Position numbers and translations under genes: made by a program
The notes under the pieces: generated by a model
Seen by the model: only the letters and a program-made list of their open reading frames with translations
Database searches by the model: none
What the model was told of the DNA's origin: nothing
Part shown: positions 1 through 7,089 of the stretch, one piece after another
Numbering within the stretch: position 1 is the stretch's first letter
Layout of the letters: each line of letters begins with the position of its first letter
From: UMGS1613 sp963616135
GTDB lineage: Bacteria; Bacillota_I; Bacilli_A; RF39; UBA660
Length of the DNA: 35,403 nt
Assembly: GCA_963616135.1 (NCBI GenBank)
Contig: CAVEJT010000004.1
Coordinates: 1 to 35,403 of the forward strand
Reading direction: 5' to 3'

Positions 1-174
1 AAAGTAGAAGTACTATTAGAAAATGAAGATGTTTGGTTAAATACAGAAGCATTAGCAACACTTTTTAATATTGATAGAAGTGGAATTGTAAGACATATTA
101 ACAATATTTATAAAGATGAAGAGCTAGATGAAAATAGCACATGTGCAAAAATTGCACATTGGATAAAAAAGTAA
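1..174 (+). pseudogene. RhuM-like virulence/phage-type protein, truncated fragment
   Basis: The first frame is open from the window edge to a TAA at 172-174 and encodes 57 residues. The stretch with VWLNTEALATLF, then IVRHINNIY, DEELDE and CAKIA is the N-terminal DNA-binding-like part of RhuM family proteins, found in phages and genomic islands, where it is followed by several hundred more residues. Here the frame stops just after the CAKIAH segment and the expected YNLDMII continuation is absent, so the 3' part has been lost. The 5' end lies outside the window. A perfect inverted repeat (141-159) sits near the break. RhuM function is not established. I am fairly sure of the family and that this copy is broken. 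Confidence 0.65.
141..159. repeat. Inverted repeat ATGTGCAA-AAA-TTGCACAT, with a degenerate second copy
   Basis: A perfect 8-bp inverted repeat with a 3-nt spacer lies inside the RhuM-like fragment. A related arrangement, ATGTGC (432-437) and GCACAT (451-456), occurs downstream. Both copies end in GCACATTGG. The two copies bracket the integrase remnant and may mark where recombination joined unrelated fragments. Confidence 0.5.
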
Positions 175-231
175 AAATTGATATACTTATATTAGTGAAC
201 GGATGTGTACAATGTCCACAATAGGAATTGA

Positions 232-423
232 AAAAATGTAGATTATACGATTTAAGAGGAAGTTATGCAACTAAGATATTAACTAATGGAATTGAGATAA
301 GAGACGTTGCCGATATACTTGGACATAGAAATGTAGAAACAACAGAAAATTATTATATTTCAAGTACAGAAAAATCTAGACGATTTAGCAACTGATGTTA
401 TTGATAAAAATAAATATTTATAG
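232..423 (+). pseudogene. Tyrosine recombinase/phage integrase, C-terminal remnant with a frameshift
   Basis: From about 246 the frame reads YDLRGSYATKIL, then IRDVADILGHRNVETTENYY, which matches the end of a tyrosine integrase catalytic domain: the position before DLRG (normally His, here Tyr), the LGH box and the nucleophilic Tyr. After the YYISSTE segment the frame runs to TGA. Shifting by one base at the A-run near 370 continues as NLDDLATDVIDKNKYL to TAG at 421-423, a natural C-terminus, so one A appears to have been inserted. Everything upstream of the R-box region is missing. It cannot encode an active recombinase and is a scar of an old integrative element. Confidence 0.7.
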
Positions 424-502
424 TATAATAAATGTGCAAAAAACAAAAACGCACATTGGCATTTGTTATATATAAAGAATATAATAACTTTAGTAAATGA
501 AT

Positions 503-528
503 GCAAACATTGTTTGCGATTTGTTTGC
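503..528. repeat. GTTTGC-type inverted and direct repeats
   Basis: GCAAAC (503-508) and GTTTGC (512-517) form an inverted repeat with a 3-nt spacer, and a second GTTTGC lies at 523-528, 11 nt downstream. Clustered copies of one hexamer in a non-coding stretch resemble a regulator or recombinase binding site, possibly left over from the decayed element. No function can be read from sequence alone. Confidence 0.35.
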
Positions 529-557
529 AATAGAGAAATATTTATAATAACAAAAAT

Positions 558-584
558 ACTATAAATACTATAAATATTATAAAT
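558..584. repeat. Three tandem 9-bp units (ACTATAAAT)
   Basis: Units at 558-566 and 567-575 are identical, and the third at 576-584 differs by one base (ATTATAAAT). Each contains a TATAAA-like block, so the array offers several overlapping -10-like hexamers upstream of the thioredoxin-fold operon at 660. It may be a slippage-prone promoter or simply A+T-rich low-complexity DNA. Confidence 0.4.
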
Positions 585-644
585 ATGGGAGTTCTTACAA
601 CATGTGGCAGCGGCAAGAAATATAAACAATGTTGTGGTAAATAG
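585..644 (+). pseudogene. SEC-C zinc-motif scrap
   Basis: A 19-codon frame from ATG 585 to TAG 642-644 ends in TCGSGKKYKQCCGK, almost the complete SEC-C motif (normally CPCGSGKKYKxCCG). SEC-C is the short zinc-binding tail found on SecA and many other proteins. Here nothing precedes it except A+T-rich tandem repeats, and the first Cys-Pro pair is missing. It is most likely the 3' remnant of a deleted gene; expression as a micropeptide cannot be excluded. Confidence 0.5.
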
Positions 645-659
645 AAAGAAGGATGTATT

Positions 660-1505
660 ATGGAAAAGAAAAAAACTATATTGTTAACAACTATTATGAT
701 AATAATAGCAGCAGCACTTATTGTTGTGTTTGCTGTAACAACATTAAGAGAAAAAGGAACAATTGGTTCTAAGGAATCAAATAAAATAATGAAAGATTTT
801 AATAAATATTATAATTCAAAGGAGAGAACTGTAATTTACTATGCTAGTAAAGATTGTAGTTATTGCTCTTTACAAACACCAATACTTGAGGTAATAGCAA
901 ATGATTATAAAATGGATTACTTATATGTTGATAGTTCTCAATTAAGTGTTAAACAAAGAAATGAAGTATTGGATAAACTAGGAATAGAACATCAAACACC
1001 AACAACTTTAATTGTTGAAAATGGTAAAGTAATAGATACACAAATAGGATATACTGAAGGTACTGAATATGTAAAATTCTTTAGTGACAATAAAGTTATT
1101 CCAAAAGATGCAGAATATTCTGCTGAAAAGAATTTAACATTTATAGACTACTCAGAATATGAATCTTTAATAAATAAAAATGATACAAGTATTATAGTTA
1201 TTGGACAAACAACTTGTAGTCATTGTATAGCTATAAAACCAGCTCTAAATGAGGTAGCAGGTGAATATAATTTAACTATTAATTACTTAAACATGACTAA
1301 ATTAACAGATGATGAAAAAAATTCTTTTTATGAGAGTTTAAATACAATTGAATATAATGATCCAGATTATGTAAATAATGGTTCATTTGGTACCCCTTTA
1401 ATTCTAATTATAAAGAATAAAAAAGTTAGTGATTATATTTCTGGAGAAAGAACAATTTCACAATTAGTTAAAGAATTTAAAAAAATGGAATTAATTAAAG
1501 AATAG
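660..1505 (+). CDS. Membrane-anchored protein with two thioredoxin-like domains
   Basis: The 281-residue product has a short basic N-terminus and a hydrophobic segment (about residues 6-28) that should anchor it with the rest outside the cell. Two thioredoxin-like domains follow. The first has CSYC at 66-69 and a TPTT cis-Pro segment; the second has CSHC at 186-189 and a GTPLI cis-Pro segment. Both should be redox-active, making this a candidate extracytoplasmic thiol-disulfide oxidoreductase; substrates are unknown. ATG 660 follows a GAAGGATG ribosome binding site. The next gene starts about 10 bp downstream and encodes a divergent relative, so the two are probably co-transcribed. Domain assignment is by motif and spacing. 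Confidence 0.75.
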   Translation: MEKKKTILLTTIMIIIAAALIVVFAVTTLREKGTIGSKESNKIMKDFNKYYNSKERTVIYYASKDCSYCSLQTPILEVIANDYKMDYLYVDSSQLSVKQRNEVLDKLGIEHQTPTTLIVENGKVIDTQIGYTEGTEYVKFFSDNKVIPKDAEYSAEKNLTFIDYSEYESLINKNDTSIIVIGQTTCSHCIAIKPALNEVAGEYNLTINYLNMTKLTDDEKNSFYESLNTIEYNDPDYVNNGSFGTPLILIIKNKKVSDYISGERTISQLVKEFKKMELIKE

Positions 1506-1515
1506 GGAGTTGAAT

Positions 1516-2643
1516 ATGAAAAAGAACACTTTTGGATTAAAAAAATTTAAATGGCTTATTATCCTTGTTATATTACTTTTCGTAGCTTTTATTTACTTGT
1601 TAATAAAAACTTTAGATAGTAAAATAATTAAGGATATAAAAGAATTTATTTCAACAGATACAAAGGTGTTGTATATTACTGATAAAAAAGACTATTCAAG
1701 TTATCCAATAAAACTTTTTAACAAATATGAAATAGATTATTTATATGTTAATAGTGATAAATTAAATAATTTTGAAAAAAATAAACTTGAAAGAATTATA
1801 AATAGTAAGTATTTGAATAATATTATTGTAATTTATAAAAGTGGTAAAATTGTAGATGCTATAATTAATTATGAAACCGAAAATAAATTGAATTCATTCT
1901 TACAAAAGTATGAAATATTACCTGAGGAGATAGCTAACATTAACGGAATAGTAGATAATGCAAAAGAAGTTTTAGATGATGAATTTTCATTAGTATATAT
2001 TCCTTATACAACTAAAGTTGATATAAAGGATCAAACACAAATACTAAAGAGTATATGTGAGGAATATAGTATAAATTTTGTTAAGATAGATGCATATTTG
2101 CTTAGCTATAAACAAAAGGAAAAAATTAATTCAATTTTTCAAATAAGTTCAGTAGATGATCAAATATTAGTATTAATTAAAAATCAAAATATATTAAGTA
2201 GTGTTCGTGGAGAACATAGAAAAAGTTATTATTTAGATGAATTTTATCAATCTAAATTTATAGATTCTATAGATAATTATATAGATAATATTGATTATGA
2301 TCGTTTTAAAAACTTGATAAGTGAACCAAATAAAAACATTATAATTATTGGTAAAGATGATTGTAAATATTGTAGCGATGTAATTACAGTTTTAAATCCT
2401 ATAATAATAAATTATAATATAAATATAAATTATTTAAATATTAATTCACTTGATAGTGATATAGCTAAGAAAGTTCAAGAAGATATATCAAAATTAGGTT
2501 ATAAGGATGGATTTACAACACCTATTACATTGATAACAGAGAATAATAATTTATTGGATTATGTAATAGGTGCATCAAATTCAGATTATTTTATTGATAT
2601 ATTCAAAGAAAATGGTATAATAAAACAAGAGGTGGAATCATGA
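1516..2643 (+). CDS. Membrane-anchored triple thioredoxin-fold protein, only the last domain with CxxC
   Basis: I chose ATG 1516 over the in-frame TTG at 1510 because GGGAG at 1505-1509 is correctly spaced for it; this gives 375 residues. A hydrophobic anchor (about residues 12-31) precedes three repeats with the thioredoxin-like rhythm. The first two have lost the cysteines (the first reads LYITDKKDYSSY where CxxC would be), and only the third keeps an active pair in KDDCKYCSD plus a TTPIT cis-Pro segment. The gene looks like a diverged paralogue of its upstream neighbour. Inactive thioredoxin folds often serve in binding, so it may be a partner or a substrate-presenting protein; that is inference. 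It overlaps the next gene by ATGA. Confidence 0.65.
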   Translation: MKKNTFGLKKFKWLIILVILLFVAFIYLLIKTLDSKIIKDIKEFISTDTKVLYITDKKDYSSYPIKLFNKYEIDYLYVNSDKLNNFEKNKLERIINSKYLNNIIVIYKSGKIVDAIINYETENKLNSFLQKYEILPEEIANINGIVDNAKEVLDDEFSLVYIPYTTKVDIKDQTQILKSICEEYSINFVKIDAYLLSYKQKEKINSIFQISSVDDQILVLIKNQNILSSVRGEHRKSYYLDEFYQSKFIDSIDNYIDNIDYDRFKNLISEPNKNIIIIGKDDCKYCSDVITVLNPIIINYNININYLNINSLDSDIAKKVQEDISKLGYKDGFTTPITLITENNNLLDYVIGASNSDYFIDIFKENGIIKQEVES

Positions 2644-3080
2644 ATGAAGTTTATAATAAAGTGAAAGAATTTAAAAGAAAATATCATTCTACTGTAGCAT
2701 GGCGTCTTAAGGCTCATTCTAAAGTAATAGAAAAGCATTTAAATCCAGGAGAGACTGTAAACTATGTTTTTGCAGCACAAAAAAATTATAACTCACTTGA
2801 TTTGTTTTCTACATATGTTGTAGCGCTTACAAATAAAAGAATACTTTTAGCGCAAAAAAGAGTTTTATTTGGTTATTTATTTTTAGCTATAACACCTGAT
2901 ATGTTTAATGATTTAACTGTAAATTCAGGATTAATTTGGGGAAAAGTTTATATTGATACAGTAAAAGAAACAGTAACTCTTTCAAATATATCGAAATCAG
3001 CACTTGATGAGATAGAAACTATGGTTACTGAATATATGATGGAAGAGAAGAAAAAATATGTAGAAAGACAACAAGGATAG
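2640..3080 (+). CDS. Small PH-domain-like protein
   Basis: The 146-residue protein has no signal peptide or clear membrane helix. Its centre (NPGETVNYVFAAQ, then STYVVALTNKRILLAQKR) has the pattern of bacterial PH-like domains, in which a strand ending in ALTNKRIL is characteristic. A short charged helix forms the C-terminus. Translation is probably coupled to the thioredoxin-fold gene upstream, since ATG 2640 overlaps its TGA. Bacterial PH domains often bind membranes or proteins, but its partner is not evident. A hairpin terminator overlaps its stop codon. Confidence 0.55.
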   Translation: MNEVYNKVKEFKRKYHSTVAWRLKAHSKVIEKHLNPGETVNYVFAAQKNYNSLDLFSTYVVALTNKRILLAQKRVLFGYLFLAITPDMFNDLTVNSGLIWGKVYIDTVKETVTLSNISKSALDEIETMVTEYMMEEKKKYVERQQG

Positions 3081-3099
3081 ATAAAATCTATCTTTTGCT
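3076..3099 (+). terminator. Hairpin terminator after the PH-like gene
   Basis: GATAGAT (3076-3082) pairs with ATCTATC (3086-3092) across a 3-nt loop and is followed by TTTTGCTTT. The stem begins inside the stop codon of the preceding gene. The T-tract is short, so it may only attenuate transcription into the gene at 3114. Confidence 0.55.
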
Positions 3100-3113
3100 T
3101 TATAGGAATAATT

Positions 3114-4289
3114 ATGAAAAGTAAATATAAATTAGTATTAATGTTTTTAACAATAATTTTATTAATAATTATGTGCAAGGTAATCTTATCGCCAAATCAT
3201 TTAAACTATTCTTTAAAGATAAACAAAAATAAATTTAATATAAGAGAAGAATATAGTAAAGATTATACATATATAAAAATAAATATAAATAATAAAGTTT
3301 ACTCTTTATACGTAAACGATAAAGGAAGAAAAATAATAGATAATATTTATTATTATAAAGATAATACATATGAATGTTTATTACCTATTATAAATAAGAG
3401 TACAAAAACAGATATGATGTGCTACAGTGGTAAAACAATATATAATTACTATAATATAAAAAATAAAGATGAAGCATTAGATAATTATGTTAGTTCTATA
3501 AAAGAATATAATATAGAAAACTTTATTGACAATACAGATAAATTTAGTAAGATTAATTATATAAAGTTTTATAATAATATAGATAAAAAGGTTGCTATTA
3601 CTACTTATGATGGATTAATTTCAAATTATAATAACATTAAATTATTTAATAAAGATGTTTATAATAATATTATAAGTGCATTTATAGATAAATATTATAT
3701 AATTGCCGATTATAATAAATCGTATGAATTTAATGAATTCTTAGTAATAAATTTAGAAAATCAAGAATCATTTAAAATAAAATCTAAGTATGATATTTCA
3801 TTTGATTCCTATGTACAAGGTATAGTAGATAATAAATTATATATATATGACAAGGACAACAATTCTCAATATGAAATTGATATAGATAAGAAACGAGTAA
3901 ATTTGCTTTCAAATAGTAAAAAGATTAAAGTATATAAAAATCATAGTTGGGGGTATGTAAGTAAGAATTCAGAAGATATATATTTCGAAAATGAAGAAGA
4001 AAGTTTATCACTTGATTCATTTGATCATGTAATTAAATATGGTAATTATTATTATTTATTTAAAAAAGTAAATAAATCATATGAATTATATAGAAGTGAT
4101 ATTAACAATATCAAAGTATATAAATATTTAATAACTGTTCCAACTATAAAAATTAATTATAATGAAGATTATATATATTATGTAGATGGTAATAAATTAT
4201 ACTATTATAGTGATAGCACGGGTTTGAAAACAATTTTAGAAAATCCCGAATTAGAATTTAATGAAACAATTAAATACTATATATACTAA
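3114..4289 (+). CDS. Membrane-anchored extracytoplasmic protein of unknown function
   Basis: The 391-residue product starts with a Lys-rich N-terminus and one hydrophobic helix (about residues 5-25), suggesting a signal anchor. The rest is rich in Asn, Tyr, Lys and Asp, with recurring strand-like units such as DNKLYIYDKDNN and DGNKLYYYS. These resemble beta-propeller or DUF5050-like repeats found in surface proteins of low-GC Gram-positives. I recognise no catalytic motif and do not assign a function. ATG 3114 lies 34 nt after the preceding stop with a weak AGGAATA ribosome binding site, so it may be the last gene of the operon that starts at 660. Confidence 0.6.
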   Translation: MKSKYKLVLMFLTIILLIIMCKVILSPNHLNYSLKINKNKFNIREEYSKDYTYIKININNKVYSLYVNDKGRKIIDNIYYYKDNTYECLLPIINKSTKTDMMCYSGKTIYNYYNIKNKDEALDNYVSSIKEYNIENFIDNTDKFSKINYIKFYNNIDKKVAITTYDGLISNYNNIKLFNKDVYNNIISAFIDKYYIIADYNKSYEFNEFLVINLENQESFKIKSKYDISFDSYVQGIVDNKLYIYDKDNNSQYEIDIDKKRVNLLSNSKKIKVYKNHSWGYVSKNSEDIYFENEEESLSLDSFDHVIKYGNYYYLFKKVNKSYELYRSDINNIKVYKYLITVPTIKINYNEDYIYYVDGNKLYYYSDSTGLKTILENPELEFNETIKYYIY

Positions 4290-4297
4290 AAATATGA

Positions 4298-4303
4298 TAT
4301 AAT
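4298..4303 (+). promoter_or_regulatory. Candidate -10 element of trpS
   Basis: TATAAT lies 22 bp before the chosen trpS start, in the short gap after the preceding gene. No convincing -35 hexamer is seen at the usual distance. No T-box leader fits in this gap. Confidence 0.45.
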
Positions 4304-4325
4304 AAATAAAAATATGGAGGTATTT

Positions 4326-5330
4326 ATGAAAACAATTTTAACCGGAGATAGACCAACAGGTAGACTCCATTTAGGACATTATTTTGGATCATTAGAAAAT
4401 CGAGTAAAAATGCAATATGATTATGATACATATATATTAATAGCTGATGTACAAGCTTTAACAGATAATTTTAGTAATCCAGATAAAGTAAGACAAAATG
4501 TTCATGAGCTTGCTCTTGATTATTTAGCAGCTGGTATAGATCCAAAACAATCACACATATATATACAATCATTAATTCCAGAAGTTGCAGAGCTTACTGT
4601 ATATTTTTCTAATTTAGTATCAGTACCAAGACTTTATAGAAATCCAACGACTAAGTATGAAGTTGCACAAAAACAAGAATTGTTTGGAAATAATGGAGAG
4701 GGAATAACTTATGGATTTTTAGGTTACCCAGTAAGTCAAGCTGCAGATATTGCATGTGTTAACAGTAATGTTATACCAGTAGGAGAAGATCAACTTCCTC
4801 ACATAGAACAAGCAAGAGAAATAGTAAGAAAATTTAATAATATATATGGTGAAACATTTAATATTCCAGAACCAGTTTTAAGTTCTACACCAAGAATTAA
4901 GGGATTAGATGGTAATGAAAAAATGAGTAAATCATTAAATAATTGTATATACTTGTCAGATGATGAAGAGACAATTACAAAAAAAATTATGGGAGCTGTT
5001 ACAGATCCTAATAAAATTAGAAAAGATGATCCAGCAAATCCAGATGTGTGTATGGTTTATTATTACCACAAATTAATTAGAAATCCTGAAATAGCAACCG
5101 TTTGCAGTGAATGCAAAAATGGTGAAAGAGGTTGTGTTTATTGTAAAAAAGAATTGGCTCGAGCTATGGCTGAGTTCTTAAAACCTATTCAAGAGAGAAG
5201 AAAATATTATGAAGATAGACCAGAAGAAGTAGAAAAAATTCTTAAAGAAGGAACAGAAGCTACAAAGAAAAAAGCTGAAGCAGTAATGGCCAGAGTAAGA
5301 AAAAATATGAAACTTGACTATTTTGAGTAA
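4326..5330 (+). CDS. trpS: Tryptophanyl-tRNA synthetase
   Basis: This class I aminoacyl-tRNA synthetase charges tRNA-Trp with tryptophan. The HIGH-type signature is HLGH within RPTGRLHLGHYFGSL near the N-terminus, and the KMSKS-type motif is EKMSKS near residue 200. The length of 334 residues is normal for bacterial TrpRS. ATG 4326 is the start because GGAGG at 4316-4320 precedes it; the in-frame ATG at 4314 overlaps that ribosome binding site. The C-terminal third contains four cysteines (CSEC and CVYC) that could hold a metal or be structural. The gene has a candidate -10 just upstream and a strong hairpin terminator immediately after. Confidence 0.95.
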   Translation: MKTILTGDRPTGRLHLGHYFGSLENRVKMQYDYDTYILIADVQALTDNFSNPDKVRQNVHELALDYLAAGIDPKQSHIYIQSLIPEVAELTVYFSNLVSVPRLYRNPTTKYEVAQKQELFGNNGEGITYGFLGYPVSQAADIACVNSNVIPVGEDQLPHIEQAREIVRKFNNIYGETFNIPEPVLSSTPRIKGLDGNEKMSKSLNNCIYLSDDEETITKKIMGAVTDPNKIRKDDPANPDVCMVYYYHKLIRNPEIATVCSECKNGERGCVYCKKELARAMAEFLKPIQERRKYYEDRPEEVEKILKEGTEATKKKAEAVMARVRKNMKLDYFE

Positions 5331-5340
5331 AATAGTAATA

Positions 5341-5378
5341 AAAAGTTAATAAAATAATATATTTTTATTGACTTTTTT
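5341..5378 (+). terminator. trpS terminator overlapping the rplM -35
   Basis: 5341-5354 pairs with 5363-5376 in a 14-bp stem with one G-U pair and an 8-nt loop, ending in a T-run. The 3' arm contains TTGACT, the -35 element of the following promoter, so terminator and promoter share bases. Confidence 0.7.
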
Positions 5379-5396
5379 AATATTTTTTAGTATTAT
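5368..5396 (+). promoter_or_regulatory. Promoter of rplM-rpsI
   Basis: TTGACT (5368-5373) and TATTAT (5391-5396) are separated by 17 bp, a near-consensus vegetative promoter. It predicts a transcript starting around 5402-5404, exactly at the beginning of the structured leader. Confidence 0.8.
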
Positions 5397-5404
5397 TTTA
5401 GTTG

Positions 5405-5475
5405 GTACATTTACATCCCACATTTAGTAAGTCGTGGGAAAACTTACTATTTGTAAAGGAAGAGGAGAAAATATC
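5405..5475 (+). promoter_or_regulatory. Structured rplM leader, candidate L13-type autoregulatory RNA
   Basis: Three helices can be drawn between the promoter and the rplM start. An outer stem pairs TTTACA (5410-5415) with TGTAAA (5452-5457). Inside it, CCCAC (5417-5421) can pair with GTGGG (5434-5438), and TAGTAAGT (5425-5432) with ACTTACTA (5442-5449). The last two are interleaved, so they form either a pseudoknot or two mutually exclusive states. L13 leader RNAs are known in Firmicutes in this position and are thought to bind L13 as feedback. The match to the published consensus was not tested. Confidence 0.7.
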
Positions 5476-5910
5476 ATGAAGAATTCTTATATGCAAAAGA
5501 AAGAAACAGTAGAACGTAATTGGTATATAATAGATGCTGAAGGTGTTAATTTAGGACGTTTAGCAACTAGAGTAGCTGATGTTTTACGTGGTAAGCATAA
5601 ACCAACTTACACACCACATATTGATTGTGGAGATTATGTAATAGTAGTAAATGCTTCAAAAGTAAATCTTACAGGAAATAAATTAAATGATAAGATTTAT
5701 TATAATCATTCAGGTTATACTGGAGGATTAAGAGAAAGAACTGCAAAAGAAATGAGAGAGAATTACCCAGTAGAGATGATCGAAAGAGCTGTAAAAGGAA
5801 TGATTCCTCACACAAGATTAGGAAGACAAGTTGCTAAAAAATTATTTGTTTATGAGGGTGCAGAACATCCACATATGGCACAAAAGCCAGTAGAAATGAA
5901 AATTAAATAA
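5476..5910 (+). CDS. rplM: 50S ribosomal protein L13
   Basis: L13 is an early-assembly protein of the large ribosomal subunit. The 144-residue product has the typical NWYIIDAEGVNLGRLAT start, the VLRGKHKPTYTPHIDCGDYV core and the GMIPHTRLGRQ segment. I chose ATG 5476, with AGAGGAGA just upstream; a longer frame from TTG 5434 would run through the RNA leader and is not plausible. It is the first gene of a two-gene operon with rpsI, the common bacterial arrangement, behind a near-consensus promoter and a leader likely to mediate feedback control. Confidence 0.96.
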   Translation: MKNSYMQKKETVERNWYIIDAEGVNLGRLATRVADVLRGKHKPTYTPHIDCGDYVIVVNASKVNLTGNKLNDKIYYNHSGYTGGLRERTAKEMRENYPVEMIERAVKGMIPHTRLGRQVAKKLFVYEGAEHPHMAQKPVEMKIK

Positions 5911-5922
5911 GGAGGGTTTTAA

Positions 5923-6333
5923 ATGGCAAAAGTATTTATAGGAACAGGTAGAAGAAAATCTTCAGTAGCTCAAGTTAAAATGACTGCTGGAAAAGGTAAA
6001 ATAACTGTTAATGGTGTAGATGTTAATGAATTTATGCCTTATGCAACTTATGTTATGGATTTAAAACAACCTTTAGTAGCAACTAATAATGAAAACACTT
6101 TCGATATCGAAGTTAAAGTAACTGGTGGAGGAGCTTCTGGTCAAACTGGAGCAATCCGTTTAGGAATTACAAGAGCTTTACTTGAATATGATAAAGCTAA
6201 TGAAGGTAATGAAGATAGCTATAGAAAAATTTTAAAGAAAGCTGGATTTGTTACTCGTGATTCAAGAGCTAAAGAAAGAAAGAAACCAGGATTAAAAGCA
6301 GCACGTCGTGCACCACAATTCTCAAAACGTTAA
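5923..6333 (+). CDS. rpsI: 30S ribosomal protein S9
   Basis: S9 is a small-subunit protein whose C-terminal tail reaches the P-site tRNA. The 136-residue product shows the GTGRRKSSVAQVKM start, the GGGASGQTGAIRLGITRAL central signature, and the invariant KKPGLKAARRAPQFSKR tail ending in Lys-Arg. It lies 12 bp after rplM with a strong AAGGAGGG ribosome binding site and is followed by a terminator, so it closes the operon. Confidence 0.97.
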   Translation: MAKVFIGTGRRKSSVAQVKMTAGKGKITVNGVDVNEFMPYATYVMDLKQPLVATNNENTFDIEVKVTGGGASGQTGAIRLGITRALLEYDKANEGNEDSYRKILKKAGFVTRDSRAKERKKPGLKAARRAPQFSKR

Positions 6334-6347
6334 TTATACAGTTTACA

Positions 6348-6374
6348 AACCTTGGATTTATTCAAGGTTTTTTC
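6348..6374 (+). terminator. Terminator of rplM-rpsI
   Basis: AACCTTG (6348-6354) pairs with CAAGGTT (6363-6369) across an 8-nt loop, followed by a T-tract. Confidence 0.85.
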
Positions 6375-6403
6375 TTGATTATAATAATACATTTTGTTAT
6401 AAT
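6375..6403 (+). promoter_or_regulatory. Promoter of the HD-domain gene
   Basis: TTGATT (6375-6380) and TATAAT (6398-6403) are 17 bp apart, 18 bp upstream of the ATG at 6421. An intact promoter in front of a gene with an early stop suggests recent inactivation. Confidence 0.75.
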
Positions 6404-6420
6404 AACAAACAGGTGATAAA

Positions 6421-7059
6421 ATGTCTAAGGAAGAGAATGTTATAAGATATTATGTTTTATGTAATAAACTAAAAAATTTAATAAGAACAGGTTGGAAAGA
6501 TTGGAATGTTAAAAGTAATCGACTTTAGAGTGTAGCTGAGCACATTTATGGAGTACAAATGCTTGCTATAGCTATGGCATCAGAGTATAACTATGACATA
6601 AACTTATCTCGTGTTATAATGATGCTTGCGGTTCATGAGTTAGAAGAAATTTATATAGGCGACTTAACTCTTTTTGAAATAAGTTCTGAAGAAAAAGAGA
6701 AAATAGGTCATGAAGCAATAGAAAAAGTGTTAAGTTCTCTTGCTAATAAAGATGAGATAAAGAGCTTAATAATAGAATTTGATGAAAGAAAAACAAATGA
6801 ATCACGCTTTGCTTATTATTGTGATAAATTAGAATGTGATATTCAAAGTAAAATATATGATGAGAAAGATTGTGTAGATTTAAATGATCAAAGTAATAAC
6901 AAAAGTTTTAATGATCCAGAAGTACAAAAATTATTAAATAGTGGTATGTCTTGGTCAGATATGTGGCTAACGTTTGGTCAAAATAGATATAATTATGATG
7001 AAAATTTTATGTCAGTATCTAATTATGTGAAAAAACATAATATAACAAAAAATATATAG
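6421..7059 (+). pseudogene. HD-domain hydrolase (YfbR-like 5'-nucleotidase type) interrupted by an amber codon
   Basis: A continuous frame of 212 codons runs from ATG 6421 (ribosome binding site AGGTGA) to TAG 7059, except for an in-frame TAG at 6526-6528, codon 36. It stands just before SVAEHIYGVQMLA, where this family usually has Glu, so a single GAG-to-TAG change explains it. The first metal-binding His (AEH) and the HD-box equivalent (VHELEE) lie after the stop, and a downstream ATG at 6559 would omit the first. HD enzymes of this kind act on nucleoside monophosphates. Other genes here end in TAG, so recoding is unlikely. Possibilities are a recent pseudogene, readthrough or a sequencing error. 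Confidence 0.7.
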
Positions 7060-7089
7060 TTTTATATATTTTTTTTCATATATTATAGT

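Noticed and set aside
6526..6528. TAG recoded as an amino acid in this organism
   Set aside because: Several intact genes here (for example those ending at 1505 and 3080) stop at TAG, and TGA and TAA are also normal stops, so a genome-wide reassignment is not supported.
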